Shown in pieces: positions 56,516 to 64,000 of a stretch of 64,000 nucleotides of DNA. A model generated the notes under the pieces. That model saw only the letters and a program-made list of their open reading frames with translations, did not search any database and had not been told where the DNA came from. The position numbers were made by a program, and so were the translations under genes. The stretch covers positions 62,001 through 126,000 of the forward strand of contig JAICWS010000006.1 in NCBI GenBank assembly GCA_025934695.1. The letters are read 5' to 3'. Position 1 is the first letter of the stretch, and each line of letters begins with the position of its first letter. The stretch is from Alphaproteobacteria bacterium. GTDB lineage: Bacteria; Pseudomonadota; Alphaproteobacteria; Micavibrionales; UBA2020.

Positions 56516-57248
56516 GGTCCCCAAGAAGGCTTTCGTGCTCGCCGCCGGCAAGGGCGAGCGGATGCGCCCCCTGACCGATGACTGTCCCAAGCCGATGCTC
56601 TACGTCGGCGGCCGCACCATGCTCGACCGCGCGCTCGATGCGCTGGAAGAAGCGGGCGTGGAAGAGGTGGTCGTCAACCTGCATTACCTGCCCGCGAAAA
56701 TCGAAGAACATCTCGCCATGCGCAAGACGCCGCGCATTACATTTTCGCGCGAGGAAGACCTGCTGGATACTGGCGGTGGGGTAAAAAAGGCGCTCGCCTT
56801 CTTCGGCGACGAGCCGTTTTACGTGCTCAATGCCGACGTGGTCTGGACCGACGGACCGTCAGGCTCGACGCTCAAGGGCATGGCGGCCATGTGGGATGAA
56901 ACCAGAATGGACATCCTGTTCCTGCTGCACACGACGAAAGACCTGCCCGCCTATAACGGCAAGGGCGATTATTACCTCGCGGACGGCACGGACCAACCGG
57001 TATTCCGCGGACGCACATCAACTCCCGCCAACTACATTTTCGCCGGGCCCCGTATCTGCAAGGCGTCGATTTTTGAAAATTCACCCGAAGGGGCCTTTTC
57101 GTTCCTCGAGCTGTTCCACCGCGCTGAAGAGAAGGGCCGGCTCTATGCCTATCGCCACGAGGGCGAATGGCACCATGTCGGCACGCCCGAAGCCCTCACC
57201 GAGACCAACCGCATCCTCGCCGCCAAGGGGCAGAAGAGGGCGTCGTGA
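56508..57248 (+). CDS. murU: Nucleotidyltransferase, MurU-like (MurNAc-1-phosphate uridylyltransferase)
   Basis: A 246-residue sugar-phosphate nucleotidyltransferase. AFVLAAGKGERMRPLTDDCPKPML is the nucleotide-binding signature; VLNADVVWTDG carries the Mg-binding Asp. Length and place before addB match MurU of cell-wall recycling. The kinase AmgK, which usually precedes it, is absent from this position; tsaE is immediately upstream instead. Confidence 0.82.
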   Translation: MAKVPKKAFVLAAGKGERMRPLTDDCPKPMLYVGGRTMLDRALDALEEAGVEEVVVNLHYLPAKIEEHLAMRKTPRITFSREEDLLDTGGGVKKALAFFGDEPFYVLNADVVWTDGPSGSTLKGMAAMWDETRMDILFLLHTTKDLPAYNGKGDYYLADGTDQPVFRGRTSTPANYIFAGPRICKASIFENSPEGAFSFLELFHRAEEKGRLYAYRHEGEWHHVGTPEALTETNRILAAKGQKRAS

Positions 57249-57264
57249 GTCAGATTGCTGCAAG

Positions 57265-57401
57265 TACCCTCACCCTAACCCTCTCCCAAAGGGAGAGGGG
57301 ACTAGGGACGCGCTACGCGCGAAGATTTAAATTATATTTTCTTTCGCGAAGCGAAAGTCAGGAATCCCCTCTCCCTTTGGGAGAGGGTTAGGGTGAGGGT
57401 A
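57265..57401. repeat. MITE-like inverted-repeat element upstream of addB
   Basis: A 137-base element with near-perfect terminal inverted repeats (TACCCTCACCCTAACCCTCT at one end, its complement at the other) and inner hairpins (ACGCGC..GCGCG, CTTTCGCG..CGAAAG). It ends three bases before the TTG start of addB. A close copy is at 60442-60579. Confidence 0.85.
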
Positions 57402-57403
57402 CT

Positions 57404-60400
57404 TTGCCATTAAGAGACACCCCCTCCGTTGTCAATATCGCGCCCGGTCAGTCGTTCGCCGACAGCCTGGCGCAAGGCATTCTCGAGCGCGCGGCGGATG
57501 ATCCGCTGAAGCTGGCGGAAGGGCTGATTTTATTGCCCAGCCGCCGCGCCTGCCGTACCTTGCGCGAGGCTTTCCTGCGCCTGTCGGGCGGCGATGCGCT
57601 GCTCCTGCCGCGCATGCAGCCGATTGGCGACGTCGATGCCGACGAGGTGGCGATGCTGCTGGCGGCGGAAGATGATGCGGCCGACATCCTCAATATCGCG
57701 CCCGCCATTTCGCCGCTGGAACGCCAGCTGCTGCTGGCCAAGATCATCCAGTACGCCAAGAAATCGCGCGATGAGGCCCTGTCCTTCGACCAGGCGGTCG
57801 CGCTCGCGGACGGCCTCGGCCGTTTCCTTGATGAAGTGCAGACGGAAAACTTAAGTTTCGACGGGCTCAAGGCGCTGGTGCCCGAGGAATTTGCCGAGCA
57901 TTGGCAGATCACGCTCGATTTCCTGAAAATCCTCACCGAAAACTGGCCAAAGATCTTGCAGGAACGCGGCGTGCTCGATGTGGCCGAGCGCAGAAATCTT
58001 CTGATCGCCGCGCAAATTCGCGCCTGGAAAAACAACCCGCCCTATTATCCCGTTATCGCCGCCGGTTCGACCGGCACGGTGCCCGCCGTGCGCGACCTGC
58101 TGTCGCTGGTGGCAAGGCTGCCCGACGGGCTTGTCGTGCTGCCGGGTCTCGACCGCGGCATGGATGAGGAAAGCTGGCAGCAGCTGCCCGACGATCATCC
58201 GCAATTCAACCACAAGAAGCTTCTCGACCACCTCGGCCTGCTGCGCGAGGGCGTGAGCGACTGTGAGCTGAAGAAGAAGCCCGCAATCAATAAAATGCGC
58301 GTGCGGCTGATGTCGGAAGCATTGCGTCCCGCCGAAACGACGGAGCATTGGCGGTCCTTGCGCACCGGCGACATCAACGCCGATGCCCTCGATGGTTTTA
58401 CGCGCATCGACTGCGATACGCCGCAGGAAGAAGCCGACGTCATCGCCCTCGTCATGCGCGAGGCGCTGGAGACGCCGGGCAAAACGGCGGCGCTGATTAC
58501 GCCCGACCGTCGCCTCGCGCGGCGCGTCTCTTTAAGCTTGCGACGCTGGGGCATCCATATCGACGATTCCGGCGGCCAGCCGCTGACCGAACTCCCCATC
58601 GGCGCCTGGCTGATGCTGACGGCCGAGATGGCGCAGGAAGCGCTCGCCCCCATCACGCTGCTCTCCTACCTCAAGCACCCGATCATGGCGGCCAACATGG
58701 CGCCCGAGGAATTGCGCGGCATGGTTTACTTACTTGATCAGCTCGTCCTGCGGGGGCCGCGCCCGACGGCAGGCTTCCAGGGGCTGCGCGACGCCGTGCT
58801 GGTGCTGGATGAAAAACTGGAAACCAGCAAGCTTGCGCTGCTCGGCTGGCTCGGCAGAATCGAGGCGCAGATGCGCCCTTATGTGGAGATGATGTCGGGC
58901 CGCGAAGAAATTCCGTTCCGCACGCTGCTCGAAAAACATATCCGCATGGCGGAATCGCTGGCGGGCACCGAAGAGCTGCACGGTGCGCAGCGTCTCTGGC
59001 AGGCGGAAGCCGGCGAGATGGCGAGTTCGTTCCTGTCCGAACTCTGGCTCTCGTCGAAAGACGTGCCGGCGCTCGCGCCTGCCGATTACGTATCGCTGAT
59101 GGGGCATTTGCTGAAAGCCGTGACGGTGCGCCCGCATTACGGCGCGCATCCGCGCCTCTCCATCCTCGGCCAGATCGAGGCGCGCCTTTACAGCGCCGAT
59201 CTCGTCATTCTCGGTGGCCTCAACGAAGGCACCTGGCCCGCGCTCCCGGCGCACGATCCCTGGATGTCGCGTCCCATGCGTAAGAAATTCGGCCTGCCCG
59301 CGCCCGAACGCAGCATTGCGCAGGCGGCGCATGATTTCGTGCAGGCGGCGACCGCGCCCAACGTCATCCTGACGCGCGCGCGGAAGGTGGATGGCACGCC
59401 GACCGTGCCGGCGCGCTGGCTGCTGCGCCTCGAGGCCGTTTTGCAGGCTATCGGCATCGAAATGCAGGCCGCGCCCGCCCAGAAATACCGCCAGTGGCTG
59501 AAGGACATGGATGCGCCAGACGTGATAAAACCCGTCGCCCGGCCCCAGCCGACGCCGCCGGTCGAGGCGAGACCGCGAAAATTATCCGTCACCCGCATCG
59601 AAAGCTGGATGCGCGACCCGTACCAGATCTACGCGCAATATGTGCTGGGCCTGCGCTGCCTCGAGGATATCGACGCCGATCCCGGCGGAGCAGAACGCGG
59701 CACCTTCATCCACGCGGCGCTCGAAAAATTCATCGTCGCTTTCCCGGACAAGCTGCCGCCCGATGCCGCCTATCGCCTGAAAGACTTCGGCGCGGAAGCG
59801 CTCAAAGCCATGCGCATCCCGCAGGAGGTCGAAGCCTTCTGGTGGCCGCGCTTCGAAAAAATCGCCGAACAGTTCCTCGCGCAGGAACGCGAATGGCGCG
59901 AAAACGCGAAGCCGTTCCTGACCGAGGCCGAAGGCCTGTGGCAGTTCGAGGGCAAGGCCGGGCCGTTCGTGCTGACCGGCAAGGCCGACCGCATCGACAA
60001 ATTCTTCAGCGGCGAATATGCGATTATCGATTACAAATCCGGCATGCCGCCGACGCCGCGCGAGGTGCAGCAGGGCGTGTCGCCGCAGCTGCCGCTGGAA
60101 GCGCTGATGCTGGAAAAAGGCGCTTTTGCGCAAATTCCTGAAGGAAAGGTCGCCGATCTCGTCTATTGGCGCGTGACGGGCAGCGGACAGAAGCCGGTCG
60201 AGCGCCGCTCCTGCCTCGGCCGCGACGCCGATATCCGCGACGTGGTGAAGGGCGCGGAAGAGGGGCTGAAATCGCTTGTCGACCATTTCGACAACGTCGA
60301 GGTGCCCTATATCAGCCAGCCGCGTGCCGAAGCGAAACCCAAATTCTCCGACTATGACCACCTCGCCCGCGTTAAGGAATGGGGAATCTCGGGCGAAGAG

Positions 60401-60415
60401 GAGGAGGCGGCGTGA
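57404..60415 (+). CDS. addB: Double-strand break repair protein AddB
   Basis: A 1003-residue subunit of the AddAB helicase-nuclease for recombinational repair. The N-terminal half is an inactivated helicase-like region; the C-terminus has the RecB-type nuclease motif VLTGKADRIDKF...AIIDYKSGMPP and QLPLEALMLEKG. The TTG start is used; GAGGGT from the preceding repeat could serve as ribosome site. Downstream addA is separated by the second repeat copy. Confidence 0.92.
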   Translation: MPLRDTPSVVNIAPGQSFADSLAQGILERAADDPLKLAEGLILLPSRRACRTLREAFLRLSGGDALLLPRMQPIGDVDADEVAMLLAAEDDAADILNIAPAISPLERQLLLAKIIQYAKKSRDEALSFDQAVALADGLGRFLDEVQTENLSFDGLKALVPEEFAEHWQITLDFLKILTENWPKILQERGVLDVAERRNLLIAAQIRAWKNNPPYYPVIAAGSTGTVPAVRDLLSLVARLPDGLVVLPGLDRGMDEESWQQLPDDHPQFNHKKLLDHLGLLREGVSDCELKKKPAINKMRVRLMSEALRPAETTEHWRSLRTGDINADALDGFTRIDCDTPQEEADVIALVMREALETPGKTAALITPDRRLARRVSLSLRRWGIHIDDSGGQPLTELPIGAWLMLTAEMAQEALAPITLLSYLKHPIMAANMAPEELRGMVYLLDQLVLRGPRPTAGFQGLRDAVLVLDEKLETSKLALLGWLGRIEAQMRPYVEMMSGREEIPFRTLLEKHIRMAESLAGTEELHGAQRLWQAEAGEMASSFLSELWLSSKDVPALAPADYVSLMGHLLKAVTVRPHYGAHPRLSILGQIEARLYSADLVILGGLNEGTWPALPAHDPWMSRPMRKKFGLPAPERSIAQAAHDFVQAATAPNVILTRARKVDGTPTVPARWLLRLEAVLQAIGIEMQAAPAQKYRQWLKDMDAPDVIKPVARPQPTPPVEARPRKLSVTRIESWMRDPYQIYAQYVLGLRCLEDIDADPGGAERGTFIHAALEKFIVAFPDKLPPDAAYRLKDFGAEALKAMRIPQEVEAFWWPRFEKIAEQFLAQEREWRENAKPFLTEAEGLWQFEGKAGPFVLTGKADRIDKFFSGEYAIIDYKSGMPPTPREVQQGVSPQLPLEALMLEKGAFAQIPEGKVADLVYWRVTGSGQKPVERRSCLGRDADIRDVVKGAEEGLKSLVDHFDNVEVPYISQPRAEAKPKFSDYDHLARVKEWGISGEEEEAA

Positions 60416-60441
60416 TGGCGGACATTGCTTTTGCGTCGAAG

Positions 60442-60579
60442 TACCCTCACCCTAACCCTCTCCCAGAGGGAGAGGGGACTAGAGACGCGCTTCGCGCGAA
60501 ATTTAAAAATTATATTTTCTTTCGCGCAGCGAAAGTCAGGAATCCCCTCTCCCTCTGGGAGAGGGTTAGGGTGAGGGTA
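60442..60579. repeat. MITE-like inverted-repeat element upstream of addA
   Basis: A 138-base copy of the 57265-57401 element. The differences include a paired change in both arms (CAAAG/CTTTG versus CAGAG/CTCTG) that keeps base pairing. It ends 23 bases before the addA start. Confidence 0.85.
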
Positions 60580-60602
60580 CTATCAACAAGCGAGGTCCAT
60601 CC

Positions 60603-63600
60603 ATGACCTCCACCACCTTTACCGCCGTCAGGCAGGCCAGCGGTCGCCAGAACCAGGCGGCGGATCCGATGAAGAGCGTCTGGGTCGGGGCCTCGGCCGG
60701 CACGGGCAAGACCAAGGTTTTGATCGACCGCGTGCTGCGCCTGATGCTGCCGCGCAACGGCATGCCTGCCGAAAGCGCGACTGCGCCGCAGCGCATCCTG
60801 TGCCTGACCTTCACCAAGACGGCGGCGGCGGAAATGTCGAACCGCATCTATAAAAAGCTTGGCGAATGGGCGGTCATGGACGACATGAAGCTCAAGGGCC
60901 AGCTGCGTGACCTGACCGGCGAAAATCCCTCGCCCGAGGTCGAGCGCGCGGCGCGCCGCCTGTTCGCGCGCGTGCTGGATACGCCGGGCGGCCTCAAGAT
61001 CATGACCATCCACTCCTTCTGCCAGTCGGTATTGAAACGCTTCCCCGTCGAAGCCGGGCTGCCGCCGCACTTCGAGCTGATGGACGAGCAAAGCGCCATC
61101 GAATATCTCGAGCGCTGCCTGCACGACATCATCGCCGAGGCGAAGAAGGAACCGGGGCGCAAACTTGCGCAGTCTTTCAGCCAGCTCGTGCTGCATGTGA
61201 ACGCCGAAGACATGAAAGACCTCATGCGCAAGATCATGAGCAAGCGCAGCCATCTGTTGCGCATCCTCGCCGCCCATGGCGACGGGGAAGGGCGCGCGGA
61301 GCAGACGATCGCGGGCGTTTATGCGCATCTCGGCCTGTCACAGGAGGATACGGAAGACAGTATCCTCGCCGGCAGCGCGAAACTCCAAGCCGAGGACGAG
61401 GCGGACCTGAAACGCGCGCTCGGCGCGCTGCTGCAGGGGGGCGCGACCGACAAGAAGAAGGCTGATTGCATCCAGCCCTGGCTGGAGAGCAAGGACCGCC
61501 GTGCGGCGCTGTTCCATTCCTATTGCCGCGGCTATTTCAAGGCCGACGGCGATATGTACGAAAAGCATGCGACGCAGGCGGCGGTTAAAATCTGCCCCGA
61601 TATCGGCTCCATCATGCAAAAAGAGGCCGAACGCATCCTGGCGCTGCGCACGAAACTCCGCGCGGTCAGGCTGGCGCAACTAAACGCCTCGCTGCTAACG
61701 GTCGCATCCGAAATGGTCGGGCGCTATGCCCGCTACAAGCGCCAGACGGACAGGCTCGACTTCGACGATCTCATCATCAAGGCCTGCGATCTGCTCTCGG
61801 AAGAAAAAATGGTCGCCTGGGTGCTCTACAAGCTCGACGAAGGCATCGACCATATTCTCGTCGACGAGGCGCAGGATACCAGCCCCTACCAGTGGCGCGT
61901 CATTCGCGCGCTGTCGGGAGATTTCTTCGCCGGCCTCGGCGCGCGCGGCGACACCGCGCGCACGCTGTTCGTCGTCGGCGATGAAAAACAGTCCATCTTC
62001 AGCTTCCAGGGCGCCGACCCGGCGGAGTTCTCGCGCATGCAGGCCTTCTTCGGCAAGAAGGTGAAAGCAGTGCAGGATGGCTGGGAAGTATTCCTCGAAC
62101 ATTCCTTCCGCTCGACGCGTGCCGTGCTTGACCTCGTCGACGCCGTTTTCAACGCGGAAGGCGTGCGCAAGGGTGTCGTGGCGGACCTGTCGCGCAACGT
62201 CCAGCATTTGCCGTCGCGCGTGGGGCAGGCGGGGCAGGTCGAAATCTGGCCGTTGATCCGCGCACAGGTGCGGCCCGAGGCGGATGCCTGGAAGCTTCCC
62301 GTCGATATCGAGCCCGGCGACAATTCGGCCAGCCGCCTGTCGCGCAAGATCGCGCAGACGGTGAAGGGCTGGATCACCTCGGGCGAAATGCTCCAGTCGC
62401 GCGGGCGGCCGATCCGCGCGGGCGATGTGCTGATCCTCGTCCAGGCGCGCGGCGCCATCGTCGAAATGCTGATGCGCGCGCTCAAAGAACAGGACGTCCC
62501 CGTCGCCGGCATCGACCGTATGACGCTGACCGAAGAAATCGCCGTCATGGACCTCCTGGCGCTGGCGCAATTCTCGCTGTTACCCAAGGATGATTTGACT
62601 CTGGCCACGCTGCTGAAGTCGCCGCTGATTGGTATCACCGAAGAAGAATTGTTCAAGCTTTGCTACCAGCGTCACGGCACTCTCTGGGGGCGCGTGCAGG
62701 ACGAGCGCCCCGACCTCGCGGATTATTTAAGCGGCTGGATCGCCAAGGCCGGCAAAGCAACACCTTACGAATTCTTCGCCGAAGCGCTGAACACGCCCTG
62801 CTTCGCCGATCTCGTCAGCGGCAGGCGCGCCTTCTATCGCCGTCTGGGTGAAGACATTCACGACGCGCTGGACGAATTCCTGAACGCGGGGCTGCATTAC
62901 GAACAATCGCATACGCCGTCGTTGCAGAAGTTTGTCGACTGGTTCCTGCGCGGCGAGGCGGAGATCAAGCGCGAGCAGGAACAGCACAAGGCCGACCAGG
63001 TGCGCATCATGACGGTGCATGCCTCGAAGGGCCTGCAGGCGCCGATCGTGTTCATGCCCGACGCCGCGAAGGTCGGCCACGACCATCCGCGCGCGCATAT
63101 CCGTCTGATCTGGCCGCCCGATAACGAGGGCGCGGAAGGGGGCGTGCCGCTCTGGTCGCCGCGCGCCGAATTCGACGCCGACGCCTATGCGGGCCTGCGC
63201 GACGCCGCCCGCGAAGGGCAGGAGGAGGAATACCGGCGCCTGCTTTACGTCGCGCTCACCCGCGCCGAGGATAGGCTTTACATCTGCGGCTCGCAGAACA
63301 AGCGCAAGCCCTCGGCCGATTGCTGGCACAACCTGGTCCTGACATCTTTCCCCAAGGCGGAGCAGCATCCGTTCATCGTCGACGACGTCGCCGCGACGGA
63401 TGAGGACGGCCAGCCCCAGTTCATCCTGCGCCATTCCTGCCCGCAGGAAGCGCCGCCCGAAACAATCGAGCAGGCGAAAGCTGCGGCGCAGCCGAAACGT
63501 GAACCGCTGCCTGAATGGACCGGAAAACCGCTGCCTGTCGAACCCGTTCCCGCCCAGCCGCTCGCCCCCTCGAAAGCGGGCGAGGACGAACCTGCCGCCA

Positions 63601-64000
63601 AAGGCCCGCTCGCCGAGGACGAGGATTACCGCTTCCGCCGCGGCATCGTGGTGCACCAGATCCTCGAAATCCTGCCGCAGCTGCCCGACGCGGCGCGCGA
63701 AAAAGCCCTCGCCGCCTATCTCGCCCGGCCCACGCTGGGGCTGGAGGACGATGCGCGCGCGGCGCTGGGCAAAGAAATCATGGCCGTGCTGCGCCATCCG
63801 GATTTCGCTGCCATCTTTGGCCCCGCTTCGCGCGCGGAAGTGCCGGTGGTCGGCCTCGCGGGCCTCAACAAGAAAACCGCACCGGTTCTTTCGGGCCAGA
63901 TGGACCGGCTGCTAGTCACCGACAAGGAAGTGCTCATTATCGACTACAAGACCAACCGTCCGCCGCCGCAAGATGTGAAGGATGTCGCGATCGTCTACCT
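60603..64000 (+). CDS. addA: Double-strand break repair helicase AddA, 3' end outside window
   Basis: A UvrD/RecB-type helicase-nuclease, 1132 residues visible. Walker A is VGASAGTGKTKVLIDRVL near residue 33; helicase motifs LCLTFTKTAAAEM, ILVDEAQDTSPYQW, VVGDEKQSIFSFQGAD, VRIMTVHASKGLQAPIVF and LLYVALTRAEDRLYI follow in order. The nuclease motif LIIDYKTNRPP is just before the window edge. Partner of AddB in end resection. Start ATG 60603 (MTSTTFTAVRQ). Confidence 0.93.
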   Translation, partial: MTSTTFTAVRQASGRQNQAADPMKSVWVGASAGTGKTKVLIDRVLRLMLPRNGMPAESATAPQRILCLTFTKTAAAEMSNRIYKKLGEWAVMDDMKLKGQLRDLTGENPSPEVERAARRLFARVLDTPGGLKIMTIHSFCQSVLKRFPVEAGLPPHFELMDEQSAIEYLERCLHDIIAEAKKEPGRKLAQSFSQLVLHVNAEDMKDLMRKIMSKRSHLLRILAAHGDGEGRAEQTIAGVYAHLGLSQEDTEDSILAGSAKLQAEDEADLKRALGALLQGGATDKKKADCIQPWLESKDRRAALFHSYCRGYFKADGDMYEKHATQAAVKICPDIGSIMQKEAERILALRTKLRAVRLAQLNASLLTVASEMVGRYARYKRQTDRLDFDDLIIKACDLLSEEKMVAWVLYKLDEGIDHILVDEAQDTSPYQWRVIRALSGDFFAGLGARGDTARTLFVVGDEKQSIFSFQGADPAEFSRMQAFFGKKVKAVQDGWEVFLEHSFRSTRAVLDLVDAVFNAEGVRKGVVADLSRNVQHLPSRVGQAGQVEIWPLIRAQVRPEADAWKLPVDIEPGDNSASRLSRKIAQTVKGWITSGEMLQSRGRPIRAGDVLILVQARGAIVEMLMRALKEQDVPVAGIDRMTLTEEIAVMDLLALAQFSLLPKDDLTLATLLKSPLIGITEEELFKLCYQRHGTLWGRVQDERPDLADYLSGWIAKAGKATPYEFFAEALNTPCFADLVSGRRAFYRRLGEDIHDALDEFLNAGLHYEQSHTPSLQKFVDWFLRGEAEIKREQEQHKADQVRIMTVHASKGLQAPIVFMPDAAKVGHDHPRAHIRLIWPPDNEGAEGGVPLWSPRAEFDADAYAGLRDAAREGQEEEYRRLLYVALTRAEDRLYICGSQNKRKPSADCWHNLVLTSFPKAEQHPFIVDDVAATDEDGQPQFILRHSCPQEAPPETIEQAKAAAQPKREPLPEWTGKPLPVEPVPAQPLAPSKAGEDEPAAKGPLAEDEDYRFRRGIVVHQILEILPQLPDAAREKALAAYLARPTLGLEDDARAALGKEIMAVLRHPDFAAIFGPASRAEVPVVGLAGLNKKTAPVLSGQMDRLLVTDKEVLIIDYKTNRPPPQDVKDVAIVY

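Noticed and set aside
57265-57401. Rho-independent terminator between murU and addB
   Set aside because: The hairpin has no T-run after it, is repeated almost exactly before addA, and lies inside what looks like one operon; a repeat element is the better call.

Overview
This window is a GC-rich (roughly 60 percent by eye) segment of an alphaproteobacterial chromosome. The placement rests on gcrA with a GANTC site in its promoter, the blocks rpoZ-rsh-DUF2062-acpS-lepB-rnc-era and tsaE-murU-addB-addA, an alpha-type bifunctional Rsh, and several TTAA-N7-TTAA (CtrA-like) sites. The order is uncertain. A free-living or predatory/epibiotic lineage such as Micavibrionales would fit, but that is inference.

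Layout. 1-5.6 kb: two small unknown genes on the minus strand, a tRNA-Thr, then a plus-strand operon holding the coupling-protein pair of a type IVB (Dot/Icm-like) secretion system: DotM/IcmP, an unknown one-helix protein, DotL/IcmO, and an unknown two-helix protein. 5.6-8.2 kb: alpha/beta hydrolase, PhoH, a free-standing RNA candidate with its own promoter and terminator, and a PepSY-like secreted protein. 8.2-12.6 kb: an accessory patch with unknown proteins, a putative HEGWH metallopeptidase, an ankyrin protein and a P-loop kinase. 12.7-16.1 kb: nrdA, a small winged-helix-like gene and nrdB. 16.3-21.6 kb: an exported HAD protein with an apparent frameshift, ovoA (ovothiol synthesis), and two tandem ankyrin genes. 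21.7-29.2 kb: pyruvate kinase, a DUF4153 membrane protein, a LapG-type transglutaminase-like protease with an MshEN-like N-terminus, hldE and an N-formylglutamate amidohydrolase homologue. 29.2-34.2 kb: two more ankyrin genes, TPR and acylphosphatase genes, and two D,D-carboxypeptidases. 34.4-39.2 kb: clpS-clpA, a receiver/guanine-deaminase fusion and a membrane SNase-like protein. 39.2-48.3 kb: an ankyrin gene with a companion, UDG, a NYN protein, rpoZ, rsh, DUF2062, acpS, lepB, rnc, era. 48.4-52.5 kb: three consecutive ankyrin genes, a Sel1 protein and another ankyrin gene. 52.6-64 kb: gcrA, then a leftward FNR-Nfu-DraG operon, then tsaE, murU, addB and addA (cut by the window edge).

Main observation. 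Ten ankyrin-repeat genes are scattered through the window. At least eight encoded proteins (seven ankyrin proteins plus one protein without ankyrin repeats) end in the same short tail, roughly hydrophobic-x-V-x-(K/R)-P-L-x-(L/F)-(K/R), and two further ankyrin proteins carry weaker versions. Several also have an Ala/Glu/Arg-rich helix just before the tail, and most have their own TTGACA-N17 promoters. A shared modular C-terminus plus a Dot/Icm-type coupling complex nearby suggests a family of secreted or co-targeted effectors. This is a hypothesis and not something the sequence proves.

Other unusual architectures are the four W-(D/E)-V-I motifs in the DotL tail, the MshEN-TM-LapG-like protease, the receiver-GuaD fusion, and two near-identical hairpin elements placed exactly before addB and addA.
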